A stretch of DNA of 64,000 nt from Litsea cubeba (lineage: Eukaryota; Streptophyta; Magnoliopsida; Laurales; Lauraceae). Shown in pieces: positions 44,205-55,246 of the stretch. Position numbers and translations under genes: made by a program. How positions within the stretch are numbered: position 1 is the stretch's first letter; the number at the start of each line of letters is the position of its first letter. A model generated the notes under the pieces. The model worked only from the letters and a program-made list of their open reading frames with translations, was not told the DNA's origin and did no database searches. The stretch lies in the NCBI GenBank assembly GCA_012931725.1, contig CM022948.1, forward strand, positions 70,162,444 through 70,226,443, given 5' to 3'.

Positions 44205-46157
44205 TTAGCGTCCCACGTAAAGACATGTATTTGTAACTGAAGACGGATTGGAGTGAGCTGCTTGGAGTGGGACCTGATTCATGGCCATGAGAACAGTCAT
44301 GTTTGGAAGATCTGGCATTTCTTCCTCAAGATTAAGAACACGCATGGCTTGCCTGATAGAAGGTCTTAGATTAGGATCTGGTTGAGCACACCACAACCCA
44401 ACCATCATCAGACACTCCATCTCTCTCACATCATATTCCAAACCCAACTTCTTGTCCGCAGCTTCAAGTATCATTCCATTCCTATGAAGCTCCCAAATCC
44501 ATTCCACCAACCTAACCATTGACTCATCTTCCATTTCTTCCACCGGCTTTCTCCCACATGCAATCTCCAGTGCAACAACTCCGAAGCTATAGACATCTGA
44601 TTCCTTACTGGCCCTCCCATTGATGACACTCTCCGGTGCTAAGTAGCCCAGTGTCCCAGCGATCTCAGTCGTCTGACCACACACCTCATGGTCCATGAGC
44701 CTTGCTAGCCCAAAGTCCCCGAGCTTCGCATTGAAACCAGAATCCAACATCACATTGCTCGACTTGATGTCTCTGTGAACCACACATTGCTCCCATTCTT
44801 CATGTAGATAGAACAAAGCCGAGGCCAATCCAGTTGCTATCTTGTACCTCACTGCCCATTTGAGAGGACGTCTCTTGCCGAAAAGATGAGAATCGAGGCT
44901 TCCATTCGACATGAACTCGTAGACCAGCAATAATTCTCCCTGGTCGTGGCACCAACCGATGAGCTGCACTAGATTTCGATGACGCAGTTGGCTAATGACC
45001 TTTACCTCAGTCATGTACTCTCTTTTTCCCTGCTTAGATCCCCTTGAGACTCTCTTCACTGCCACTGTCATGTCCATATCGATCAAGAATCCCTTGTATA
45101 CGTTTCCAAACCCTCCTGCTCCTAACTTCTTCTCATTTGAGAAGTTGTTGGTGGCCAAAACCAAAGCTTCATATGAAAACCTTTTGGGCCCCGCACCTCT
45201 CTCAAAATCATTATTCATAGCTGTGAAGTTGATCCCTTTTTCTACTGCTTGCTTTTGTCTACTTCTTTTCTTGACAAACATTATTAATAATGCTAAACTA
45301 ACACCGACTGCTAAAATACCCATTACAATCAACACCACCACAACCCATGCGATATCTTTTGGTGCCTTCTTTTTCGTTGGATCTGGTTCCTCAATGGCAA
45401 GAGTGGAACTGAATTCCCATGAATGAATTGTGTAGCGTTCTGTATATATCCCCGTGGCTCCTGTGAATCCAATCATGACCCTTTCTGGTAAAATTCGCAT
45501 CAAATCAACGACATAGGAGAGATTATAACTGCTATTATAATTCTCATAGGTTAACAAAACCTTCAAATTCTTCGTCCTACCGTCATAATGGATCCTAGCG
45601 TCTGCAACGTCTCCTACGTGCAAACTAGAATTCCAATCCACATATGCAGCTGAACTCAATGAGTTAATGCAGACTCCCATATGTTGGGTATGCGGATCCC
45701 ATTGGTTCACCCAGGTGTCAAATTCAACTGCAATGAAACCATTTCTGGATGGAATGTTGTAGGTGGAGGTGTTGCAGAGGCCTAGATATCCGGCAGCGCT
45801 GTTGGGTGGGAGTTGAAAATCCGGAGGGGCGAGGAAGAAGGTGAGGCCATCGCTATAAGCAGAAGGATCACGTCGATCGATGGTGAAGGTGAAATGGGTG
45901 CTGAAATCTGAAAGGTTTTGGGTGGTCGAATCATAAAGGTGGACATGATCAACGAAGGAAACTCGACCAACACGAAATTGATCAATGTCATTTTGAATGG
46001 GTTGGATGTAGTCGTTGATATTCGATGCATCTCCTTCGCAGAGGATTTTGCTTGCAGCTTCGTTCGATTGGAAACTAGAGAAATTGAAGTAAATTGAATG
46101 AACAAAAGGATTATAAACGAGAAAGAGAAGGAGAAGTACAGGCGTCTTCGGAGACAT
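44205..46157 (-). CDS. L-type lectin-domain receptor kinase (class IX-like)
   Basis: Intronless, 650 codons from the ATG at 46157. It encodes a plasma-membrane receptor with an extracellular legume-lectin domain and a cytoplasmic Ser/Thr kinase; relatives act in pathogen and stress sensing. Residues 1-21 are a signal peptide (VLLLLFLVY core). About 22-254 form the lectin domain: YSDGLTFFLAP with D103, and AVEFDTWVNQWDPHTQHMG, which holds the metal-site residues E145, D147, N151, D154 and H159. 269-295 is a single membrane helix. The kinase has G-loop GAGGFGNV (346-353), K368, E384, HRD 461-463, DFG 481-483 and YLAPE 505-509; all catalytic residues are present. C-terminus CLYVGR is family-like. 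The frame stays open upstream to a GTG at 46205, but the TATA box and signal peptide favour 46157. Class IX by general resemblance; ligand unknown. Confidence 0.95.
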   Translation of the reverse strand: MSPKTPVLLLLFLVYNPFVHSIYFNFSSFQSNEAASKILCEGDASNINDYIQPIQNDIDQFRVGRVSFVDHVHLYDSTTQNLSDFSTHFTFTIDRRDPSAYSDGLTFFLAPPDFQLPPNSAAGYLGLCNTSTYNIPSRNGFIAVEFDTWVNQWDPHTQHMGVCINSLSSAAYVDWNSSLHVGDVADARIHYDGRTKNLKVLLTYENYNSSYNLSYVVDLMRILPERVMIGFTGATGIYTERYTIHSWEFSSTLAIEEPDPTKKKAPKDIAWVVVVLIVMGILAVGVSLALLIMFVKKRSRQKQAVEKGINFTAMNNDFERGAGPKRFSYEALVLATNNFSNEKKLGAGGFGNVYKGFLIDMDMTVAVKRVSRGSKQGKREYMTEVKVISQLRHRNLVQLIGWCHDQGELLLVYEFMSNGSLDSHLFGKRRPLKWAVRYKIATGLASALFYLHEEWEQCVVHRDIKSSNVMLDSGFNAKLGDFGLARLMDHEVCGQTTEIAGTLGYLAPESVINGRASKESDVYSFGVVALEIACGRKPVEEMEDESMVRLVEWIWELHRNGMILEAADKKLGLEYDVREMECLMMVGLWCAQPDPNLRPSIRQAMRVLNLEEEMPDLPNMTVLMAMNQVPLQAAHSNPSSVTNTCLYVGR

Positions 46158-46224
46158 ATGAGAAGTTTCTTGGTCCAAGGAGATAAAGAGAAGTTGTGAA
46201 TGCACTTTAGATATGGTGGATCGC

Positions 46225-46231
46225 TTTTATA
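46225..46231 (-). promoter_or_regulatory. TATA box of the lectin receptor kinase
   Basis: TATAAAA on the minus strand, 68 bp before the ATG at 46157. Transcription would start about 30 bp downstream, near 46195, giving a leader of roughly 40 bases. That start lies inside the open extension that begins at 46205, which argues against translation from there. Confidence 0.6.
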
Positions 46232-46261
46232 CGACCCCGGTAACACTTTTTTTTTTTTTTT

Positions 46262-47392
46262 AGTCAAAGGTCAGTAGTACCTACATTAATTAGAGATGAG
46301 GGCCTACATTGGAATGTGAACGTAAATGTAAATGTACATGTGCACCCAATATTAGCCAATAATGAGGGCATACGGATTTTTTTGGGTTCTTTGGGTTAGG
46401 GGGGAAATGAAATATTTTGGTAATTATATCAAGGCTTTTTTAGGAGTCAAGAAAATAGAGATTATATATTGATGTAATGTATAACTCTAAATTTTCCTTT
46501 CTCACCCATAGTGTTGGAGTCTTCCGAATGTGTGGGGTTGAAAGCAAGTAAGTAATGCATGGTTATAGAGATAACTTGTAAAGGGAGAGATTATGAGAGC
46601 AAGATTGAGATTTGTGAGATTGAGAGGGGAGGGCAATATTCAATAAATTTCTTCCCCGTGGACATAGACAAGATTGCCAAACCACTTAAAATCGCTATGT
46701 TCATGTGTGTGATTGCTTGTTTAATTGTGTTTGTTCATCGTCGTAAGACTTCGATTGCGAGTGTTTTTCCGCTGTGCCATTTTCCCCATATGGATCCTTT
46801 GAGGCTTTGATTTAGAGAAACCCTTCAACTCTAGAATGTTTAAAATATAAGCCTCATTAAATAAATGGCCTGTCATTTAAAATTTCACATGTATAAAAGT
46901 TTGTCCCACCATAAAATTGAGCAATTCATAAAATACGTCATAATGAATACTGATAAAATTGTGTTGAACAAACACGTTTTCAGTTAAACAACCTATTCAA
47001 TTAAAATTTGGAAACAGCTTATATAAAGGAATGAATTTTTTTTTTTTTTTAAGGATTCAATTTACAATTGGTGGTACCTTGAATTCTCAGTACATCCAAA
47101 CAGGCCTGCGGTCTCGGGTGATCCGAACTCGAGAGACAGCGAAATTGATCTGGCCAATGCCATTTGGAGAGAGAGAAGCCTATGAAAAGGAGGAAAGAAT
47201 GGTCCTTTCCTTGTGGAGTCCGCCTGTTATACCATTCTCAAGAGGGTGCGAATCAGGCTATGACACGTGTGCAGGTAGCCACATCAGCACACAGTCACCC
47301 ACAGCCCACAAGTAGAATTGGTTTAAATAAAATATTTTTGGTTAAGGCCCGGACGTTCCAAGGACGTGTGCTTTGTTATATGATTTCTTTCT
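46262..47392. other. Receptor-kinase upstream region, no gene seen
   Basis: A T-run (about 46247-46260 on plus) lies just upstream of the TATA box. The rest is AT-rich intergenic DNA. Small frames at 46559-46810 and 47031-47472 are unrecognised. Confidence 0.4.
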
Positions 47393-47423
47393 CATTTCCC
47401 ATTTCCCATTTCCCATTTCCCAA
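47393..47423. repeat. (CATTTCC)n heptamer repeat, about 4 copies
   Basis: CATTTCC CATTTCC CATTTCC CATTTCC. It is followed near 47440-47490 by ACAACAGCTACTTCGAGGGG twice and GGGTCCTAAGCAAA twice, another local duplication. Confidence 0.8.
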
Positions 47424-47490
47424 TTTGGGAAGACAACAGCTACTTCGAGGGGTCCTAAGCAAAGGGTCCTAAGCAAACAACAGCTACTTC

Positions 47491-48119
47491 GAGGGGCTTG
47501 CCAAACTCATTATTTAGATCAGTTTCGATGAACACAACAAACAGGTTTCGATTTCTTTATTTAAAGACATCACTAAATGCACCACAAAGACGCAATGACT
47601 GGTCTTAGCTAGCCCTTGGGCAGCTACCGTAAGCCAGATTTCATTAGTGGAGTTTGAAATTTAAAGTCAGCTTATTAAGTACCTAAGGCCAAAGTCCAGT
47701 TCCAGGACATAAAGAGAGATGGACTTTCTCGTAGATAAGGCAACAATAGGAAAATTGCTTAGATTTGAAGTGCGGCTACCCATCACAGTATTAGATTGTT
47801 AAGTCCAGGCTCGATCATGGTTCTAAATATTAGGCCCGAATGTAACATATAGCAGATAATTGGGTCCATCAGCAGATGAGGGCAGGATGCCTGCAGGCCA
47901 AAGTCCATCCAAGAGCTTGGTCAGCTTAGACTAATTAAAGTCATGAAACCAGACTACAATGAGCATTTGATAGCCCAATGTTGTATCCAAAGAAGGCTTG
48001 GTTCTAGAAATGAACCAATTTGCATGGATCTAAGGTTGAGCCATTTCAGCACTCAGTCTGTCAGGATCAACTACAGCCTCAGTATAAATCTAAACAAAGG
48101 GGAAAACTGAATATTGTAC
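47491..48119. other. No gene seen; dispersed repeat
   Basis: 47785-47895 (GGCTACCC...TCCAGGCTC...GGTCCATCAGC-GAT-AGG-CAGGA) recurs, diverged, at 49308-49400. Confidence 0.4.
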
Positions 48120-48360
48120 AGGACTTCCGCCGTTCGGACCCGTAGAAAATGCTAAAAATACAAGATTTCCACCGTTCGGATCGGCGGAAAAGGTGCACTT
48201 TGCAACCGTCCTATAAAAACCTCAATCTCGCCCAAAACCCTAGTTATCACTCTTTCAAAATCCTAGAAAGAATTAGAGGGAGAAAAAGAATTAGAAGACT
48301 ATTACTTCTAATTGCTTGAAGAGGGTTCTAGGAAGCCTGCATCCGGTGTATTTATCATCA
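48120..48360 (+). promoter_or_regulatory. LTR-like promoter block with TATA box
   Basis: Two CC-CCGTTCGGA units (TTCCGCCGTTCGGACC and TTCCACCGTTCGGATC) about 43 bp apart, the second followed by GGCGGAAA that can pair with the first TTCCGCC. Then CCTATAAAAACC (about 48211) and CAAAACCCTAG. It resembles U3/R of a plant LTR and lies 1.6 kb before the copia gag remnant, but LTR ends were not found. Confidence 0.35.
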
Positions 48361-49836
48361 TATATACTACATCGTCTAGCAACTTTGATCAGCTTCTCTA
48401 GACAAGTATTTCAAATTCACAGGAATATTGTTAAGGCACCATTATTTTCACCGTATATCCTTCACTCCCTCGCCGCTTTAATAATTCCTTGAACAAACCT
48501 CTTTTGACATTCACATATCAACGCAATCTCCATTGAATGAGACATCTTATTTAAAAACATTCATTGATCTTCACCCTTGTTTCTCCAATTTTGATCACGT
48601 GAGTTGAATTGCATGCAAACAAAAGGGGGGCCATTACTAAATTTGTGCAAATCACAATAATTATACTAGGAAATACTAAATTTAATGCCCTAGTCATTTT
48701 CAAGATGTCAATAAGAGTTTTAAAAAAAAGTAAATGCTAGTGAATCAATATTCTCATGTTACATATTAAAGCATATTTTCTATTTTATGCTTTCGACCTT
48801 TTGTTTCGCAATCATTTTATTTAACAAGATATTCCACGATCATATCTAAAAAAAAAAATGCTAAAACCTTAAAAACAACAATTGCATACAATGAGATGGA
48901 CTTGTTCCAATATTGGTGGCAGCCCAACTTGAATTCCTATTTATTCAAATTCCACCCAAACAAGTGGACTCTTCGTTTTCAGAAACTACAAAGTTTCTTG
49001 ATCAGCAAAGCAGACAGGCATGCATGCTATAGAACTTAGTCCATTGTTTTATAAACCAAGCCCCTGTTGGTTCAACTGGGTCCATTCGTGAGAATAGCTT
49101 AATAATTAATTATCAGAATCATAGTTAGTAAAAGTAATACTTGTAGATTTTTTTTTTATATCATCTTCAATGATTTCTTCATGGATGTTTGAAGGGTCTA
49201 GTAACGATCATTATGGTAGCGGTTCATGCAAACCCAATTTCGAATAGGGGACCCGGTTAAAATTCTAAAACAATGGCATAAAGGTTCTCTTGTTTCTAGA
49301 ATTGTAGGGCTACCCAATGTAAGTAGGCTGTTAAAACTATGTCCAGGCTCAATGCAACACATACCAGATAAGGTCCGTCAGCTGATTAGGCCAGGACGAG
49401 GATGAGCAACTGTGAGACCAATGTTCATCCTAGAGCTTAGACCAAAGTTTCAAAATTGGGCTGAGGTGTTCCTGGCTAGGACAAGTTCAGGCTGGGTTGG
49501 ACCAGGTTGGGTCAGACCTGTGTGGGAACTCCCCCAGAGCAGAACTGCAACAGTAAGCAGTAGAAGTGCCAAGGCAGAACCTGAAACAACGGAACACAGC
49601 AGAACAATGAAAAGAACTGGGAGCAGGACCGTGGAGTACTAGAATTGAAGGCCCGGGGTCAATTGTAGATTTCGGAGTCATCCGGACTCAGATCTGTAAT
49701 CCGTTTCTTCATGTGCATTCGTAGCGACAATATCTACGTAGTGGACGGAAGTGATTGACGATTTAACGGGTGGAAAAAATATCTAATTTAGGAAAACACA
49801 CAATGGACATATATAAACAAAGAATATCAAATTGAA
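48361..49836. other. No gene seen
   Basis: Possible LTR and leader of the copia remnant that follows. 49308-49400 is the second copy of the 47785 dispersed repeat. Confidence 0.35.
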
Positions 49837-50570
49837 ATGTTCACTGGGAGGAACAATTTTAGTCTTTGGAAACAAAGGATGAAAGATGTCTCGATCTCCA
49901 AAGGGTTGAAAAAGGCGTGGAACGGTAAAATGCCCGACGAGGACTGGGAAGAATTGGAGGAGAAGGAGGCAAGTGCAATTCGCCTTACACTCCACAAAGA
50001 TGTTTTGTTCAACATCATGGAGATAGAATCTACTTCAGGATTATGGGCCAAGTTAGAAAGCATCTACATGGTACAAACAAGTTGTTTTTGAAGAAACATT
50101 TGTACTCTTTGAAAATGGCGGAAGGATCACGGTTATCGGAGCACCTAAATGAATTGAATAAGAATGTTTCACAGTTGTCAAGCCTTGAAGTCAAGATCGA
50201 ATAAGAACACAAGGCGTTGATATTCTTGCCTTCATTGTCCCCATCGTACGAGCATTTGGTTACAACTTTGATGTATGGGAAGGAGACACTTGAGATGAAT
50301 GAAGTAAGTGCTGCTCTTACATCGAGCGGAATGATGAAGACCAATAGTGAGAAATCTCAAGAAGACGGTCTTATTAATGTTGCATCGGGTTCTAATCAAA
50401 GAAGGGGAAGATCCAAGTCACGGAGATCGGGAGATCGAGGGCGCTCCAAGTTGAAAGGAAAAGGCAAGATGATCACTTGGTATTACTATGATAAAGGAGG
50501 CCATTTCAATAGAGATTGTCCAAAGAGAAAGAAAGGCTTGGGGAAGAGAAGAATCAGAATCGAAGCACGC
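49837..50570 (+). pseudogene. Ty1/copia gag remnant
   Basis: Reads FTGRNNFSLWKQRMKDVS and LWAKLESIYM, then in another frame NKLFLKKHLYSLKMAEGSRL, LNELNKNVSQLSS and FLPSLSPSYEHLVTTLMYG. This is the copia-type gag (UBN2-like) order. A frameshift lies near 50073 and a TAA stop at 50202-50204. The zinc knuckle is broken: WYYYDKGGHFNRDCPKRKK keeps H and the last C of C-X2-C-X4-H-X4-C, but the first two cysteines are lost. No protease, integrase or reverse transcriptase follows, because sequence after about 50570 belongs to a hAT-like element. Confidence 0.85.
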
Positions 50571-51593
50571 AAGTGTGGCAAAAAGTTCCGCTACACAACT
50601 CCAACAGCAGGCACGACACCGCTTGATTCATGGCACATGCATGGGCGCACAACGCATGGCACGGCCCAGACTGTGCAAGCAGTCATATTACCACTCCAAT
50701 GTAGTCTCTTAATTTTTATTTTTCTATTATCTCAAAGGTAATCATGTTGAGAAATTTTAATAGAAAAGATTCAAATGGTTATTTTCTCAGTCGAGTTGGT
50801 CGAGTTTGACTAAACAATTTAAATCTGTGTGTCATACTCTTCTTTATTTATATCTTTTAAAATTTTCAACATAAGACCCTAAAAGTGACAGCACTACACA
50901 TTTGAAGTGTGGCACGAATGGCACAACTAAGGCCCAAGCATGACCACTACAACAAAATGCACTATTGGTGACACCCTTTGATGACAAAAAATCAATGTTG
51001 TCACGGAATGCACGCAACGGTGACAAAAATTTTTTTTGCTTGTCACGAAAAGTCTTTAGCTTAGGTGCCAAATAGAGAGGAGATTTGGTGACAAAAAAAT
51101 TTGTCACCAAAAGATCCAATAGATTTGGTGGCAAAATTTTTTTTGTCACCAATGCAATGGCCTAATTTTTACCTCTCCCGCCTCCACAGCAACGTTTTCC
51201 CTCTCCAAGCCCAAAATCCCCAAATCTCCCCATCACCGAACCCATCTCTTCCTTCTTTTTTTCTCTTCATTTTCCCCCAAATCCATCTATTCATCATCGA
51301 ACCCTCCCTTCTTCTTCTTTATTTTCCCCAAATCCAAGCCCCTCTTTTCATCTCCTTCTCTCAATCTCTTCATCATCTGATAACTGCAAGTTCCAACCCA
51401 CTCCATTCCAAACCCATCTCTCCATCCAACGGCTACAAGTCCCAGCGGAGCCATCTTCTTCTTTTTTGGGGTTTTCTCTCTTCCCATTTCTTTCTTTCCC
51501 TCCCTCCCTCTCCAGACCTCTCATCTCCATCGTCATCCTCTCATCCCTTTCTATCTCTCCCTCCCTCTCCAGACCTCTCCCAGGCGCACCACA

Positions 51594-51707
51594 GCCTCCT
51601 CCGACACCACCATTAAGATCATCGGAGTCAGCAGCGGCGGCGGCCGACAGCAGCACCTCGCCACCCTCTCCAGCCACCAGGGCCCCGTCTGGCAGGTCGC
51701 CTGGGCC
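51594..51707 (+). pseudogene. SEC13: SEC13 fragment captured by CACTA
   Basis: 38 codons read ASSDTTIKIIGVSSGGG... then HLATLSSHQGPVWQVAWA. They match the first and second WD-repeat boundary of plant SEC13 (known pattern ASSD-TIKI-GVS...QHLATL-GH-GPVWQVAWAHPKFG). SEC13 is a WD40 protein of COPII coats and the nuclear pore. Only this piece is present; the upstream MPS..GH..VHD part and everything after VAWA are missing. There is no in-frame ATG near it, and it is joined to CT-rich leader sequence. GC-rich third positions differ from the AT-rich surroundings, in line with capture from a GC-rich host exon. Confidence 0.8.
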
Positions 51708-52222
51708 GTGCTAAAAGTGGTATTAAAAACTCACCTTTCATAATCTTATCCCCCTCTCTCGCTCTGATATCCACCTCTCACAGCAGCTGCCTCGACAAAT
51801 CTTCCTCCCAGGCGGACGAGGCTCTTCTTTGACTCCACCACCTCTCTTTTTACGCGCCGACACACTAATCAAAACACCCGGACCCTCCTCAACTTCCTCT
51901 TCCTCTTCATCTTCATCTCCTTCTCTATCTAATTTTTCTTTCTGCATTTCTCGGTCTCAGCTAGGGTTTTCCATCCATGGCCGTCTCGACCTCCAAGCCA
52001 TGGATTCCTCCCCAAAATCTCACCCACACCTACACCTACTCTTCCGTCTTTCATAACAAATCGATTCCTTCTCGAATTTAGTGTTTTTATGCCGGAGCCC
52101 GAAGATTTCTTTAGCCACAAAACCGCAGTCTCTCCGTCGAGATTTTTCAGTTAATCACGGTATCAATGGCCTTAATGGGCGATTGGAGCATGACAGTGGC
52201 GGCAGAGAAGACAGTGATTTTA

Positions 52223-52717
52223 GGGGATGATGATTACATGGTTTGGACTTCATATGGTGTGGGAAGTAAACTCAAGCTTGCCATTGAAACTGGAATTCGT
52301 GAAACTATTGGGATTGATGTGGTATGATTGAGACTGGGTCTTGGATGGATAGTCATCATTTCAAGCTAGCTTTTTTTTTTCCCATTGGGTTGACTACAAA
52401 TCTATGATACTTTTTTTTCAGGTTGCTTTGATTGTCAATAACATTCTCACTTTTGGAGCAAAACCAACGTATTTGTCTACTCTGTATTCTTCAATGGTTC
52501 TTATGATGTTCTCTCCGAAAAGGTTGCTGTGATTGCTATCAGTGTTATTTCTGTTGTCCTTCTTATTCTTTACTCCATTTAAACCATTTTTTTCAATGTA
52601 GGAATACAGGACATGAAGTAAATGTATTTTAGTGATCTTCTCGTTTTGGTTTTTCAGGTTATAAAAGGTGTGCTTGATGGATGCAGACAGTCTGGCTGTA
52701 AATTTTTAGGAGAAAAG
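52223..52717 (+). pseudogene. PUR5: PUR5 (AIR synthetase) fragment captured by CACTA
   Basis: Three exon-like blocks keep order and splice sites. Block a (52223-52321) reads GDDDYMVWTSYGVGSKLKLA then IETGIRETIGIDV, like plant GDSYLVAGTDGVGTKLKLAF-ETGIHDTIGID. Block b (52422-52522) reads VALIVNNILTFGAKP. Block c (52658-52717) reads VIKGVLDGCRQSGCKFLGEK. The intron between a and b (52322-52421) starts GT and ends TTTTTTTTCAG; b-c also has GT...TTTTTCAG. PUR5 is phosphoribosylformylglycinamidine cyclo-ligase, plastid purine synthesis. The ATP-loop TDGVGTK has decayed to TSYGVGSK, block b needs one frameshift, and most of the enzyme is absent, so it is not active. Retained introns show DNA-level capture. 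Confidence 0.8.
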
Positions 52718-54866
52718 GTATTTTTAATTTTTAATTAATGGTGCTTTTGTGCTTTTGTGTTACAATTAAAGGGATTTTACCAAAAGAGAGAATTAAATAA
52801 GTTGATTTGTTAGTTGATTAGAGAAAAAGATTTCTCAAAGATATACAGGCCTAAAATCACCAACATGACCCCACATGTTAAAAAGACAGACCTTGTAATT
52901 GTCAACATAATAAGGCACCATTGCCTTTGGTCTTCTCTGATAATTGATTTAAAATCCATGAGATGATTGTAATTGATTTAAATAGGAAGATTATGTTCTT
53001 TTCTTTTCCTTTTAACTACTTTTCCTTTGGTCTTCTCTGATAAGCCGATTTTGGCCCTTTGCTAGCATCACCCTTGTAATCCAGATAAACCTTTCCATGT
53101 TTTGTGCTCTACTGCGTGTTTGTTTATAGCTCAGTGGCCCTAAACTCTAAAGGCTTCTTTTCTCAAATTTTGAAGTGAAAACTGAAAGGGGTATATCTAG
53201 AATATGAAAAACTCCCATGTGGGATTTTCTAGCTTCTATGATGCTTGGTTAGGTTAGGATGAAAATCACTACCATGAGTCATGACCACTATACTTTAAAT
53301 CGTTCCTTTTTTTCTTTTTTTTTGAATCTCATAGGTTTTGATTTTTAAATTTTTGTTTTGTCCTCTATGCTTTTTTGTCGTCTCCTCTTTGTTCACAAAA
53401 ATCTTTATGGCTTGTGGGCTGTGGCACACCCACAAGGTTCAAGCCACAATGAACCTATGGTCTCTTGTAGGCATTTTACTCAAAGAAAGCTAAGAATTCA
53501 GCTGAAACAACAACTCATTTATCAAATCACTTGGATTCATTTGTCTGTAGAGAGATGCTGTGAATTTGAACACGGCCAAACATGTTGTGAGACTGCAGAA
53601 GTCTTTACTCTTATTTGTTCTTCCTCTCTCCTTGTTCTGTTTCCTTGCATTGACCATTAGATCCACATCGGTATTGCTCTTTATTTTTTCCACATTGGTG
53701 TATCCATCACTTCTTCATCATCATCCCTCATGATCTCTCTCTTCCTTTTCCATGCCCGCAGCATGTGGCAGAAGTGGGATATCCGGTGATCTCTCCAACA
53801 ATTGGATTCAATCCATCACCATTGGTTTAAAATGCCATTTGGCAGTGGCACCCATCCAATGGACCCCTTTTGATATTGGAGGCTTGTTGGGTGGATGCCA
53901 AGCGGTTCCATCCTTGCCCTCCTTTGCACCATTCCTTCCTCTATTGGAAGGAGACTTCTTCCCTTTACACCATCCGTTGTCCTTCCCTTTCCAGCCATTT
54001 CACCTTTTGAAAATAAATAAAAGAGTGATAAAGCCCACAAAAAAAAAAAAAAAACGTGATGCTAAAGGAGAGCTCAAATCTATTATAATTGTGTTTAGAG
54101 ATGTTCATTAGGTTTTTTTATTTATCCGGCAGCACAAACTCCCAATCATGTTGTCATTTTGGGTGGGTTTGTATGTACTTTTTCCCCCTTTGTATTTATT
54201 GTATTTTCTCTATTTTCTTTAATTTCACATTAAAATGAGAACATGGCCAAAGAGACGCCCAAAGATGTTAGTTGGCGTGTGAGGTGCCTGACACCTTCCT
54301 CCGAGGCAGCCCTACTCAAGAATTTTTAGTTAAAATCGACGTCAACATACATTTAACAAGATCTTCTTATCCTTATTTGGATGGATTAGTGGCGATACCC
54401 TTAATCATCAAAATTGCAAATTTATAGCGCCGGTGTCCTACGGATTGGGGGCCTGCCTTGTCTTTTAACAGTGTTGTGTGTGGTTCTAAACTTTGCTGCA
54501 GGGAATATATATCCTAGTGCGATTTCTGGTTTCTGCAGTCCTTAAGTGCATAGATAAGATCCTCTCTTCAAATATATTTCAACTTGCAATTAGAGACATT
54601 CAAATGCAAATGTACACTTTAGTGAGACTTGTTTTTTATATGGATCATTTGCCTTGCTAAAATTACCTCTTCTCTCTCTATACAAAACATAAGATTTACA
54701 GGCGTATGTGAGTGTAGTATGCTTCCCTGGGGGCGGTTTTTGAACATTCTGTTTGGAGCTTCCAATGGTGTTTAATGGTAAATAACTTTTGTGGATGTGT
54801 ATTTGATGGCTTTAGTAAATTTTGGTTGATGTCATGATTGATTACAATGGCCCCTTTGCCCTGCAG
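52718..54866. other. CACTA interior; retroposed-looking insert with poly(A)
   Basis: Mostly T-rich intron-like DNA without a gene. 53740-54055 differs: GC-balanced, no intron signals, AAATAAATAAA at about 54010 and an A16 run at 54039-54054. That is the shape of a reverse-transcribed mRNA end, though its frame (53752-54111) is unrecognised. Confidence 0.4.
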
Positions 54867-54947
54867 GTTCCTCCTTTTGATCCAATCAAACCTCTGCTTG
54901 GTCTTTCACATATCAAGACTCTGACTTTGTCGAGTGAATATCTCGAG
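54867..54947 (+). pseudogene. Exon-like F-box/LRR-type fragment
   Basis: Bounded by CTGCAG (acceptor) and GTATAG (donor), 27 codons in phase. LLGLSHIKTLTLSSEYLE resembles the leucine-rich stretch of plant F-box/FBD/LRR proteins. Short, so the family call is tentative. It may be a third captured piece or an exon of the CACTA's own gene. Confidence 0.4.
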
Positions 54948-55183
54948 GTATAGTTTCATTCCTAGTTATAATAAGTAAATGCAATATATCGTCATTCTTC
55001 AAAAAACGAAAAAAAAAAGTTCTCAATAAGTAAATGCATGCAATATATATAGTATAGATGTCACATTTATGCACAGGGAAGAAAGCTCCCAATTCTAGTG
55101 TTAAATAATTACATTTTTTTATTGCGATTTTATACAGGTAGGTAACTATCAAGATGGAGTTACTTTTTGGCAGTTAACCAAGA

Positions 55184-55246
55184 TGACGAAGATGGAGTTG
55201 AAGACTTTTTGGCAGTTAACCAAGATGATCAGTTTTGAATTATTTT
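55184..55246 (+). pseudogene. Acidic C-terminal frame before CACTA right end
   Basis: The frame GCAGTTAACCAAGAT... reads AVNQDDEDGVEDFLAVNQDD then QF and a stop; a related upstream unit (DGVT..LAVNQDD) shows an internal duplication. Acidic tails just before the right subterminal region could be the end of a CACTA protein. Not certain. Confidence 0.3.

Noticed and set aside
44995..45426. 143-codon plus-strand frame
   Set aside because: Antisense shadow of the receptor kinase gene.
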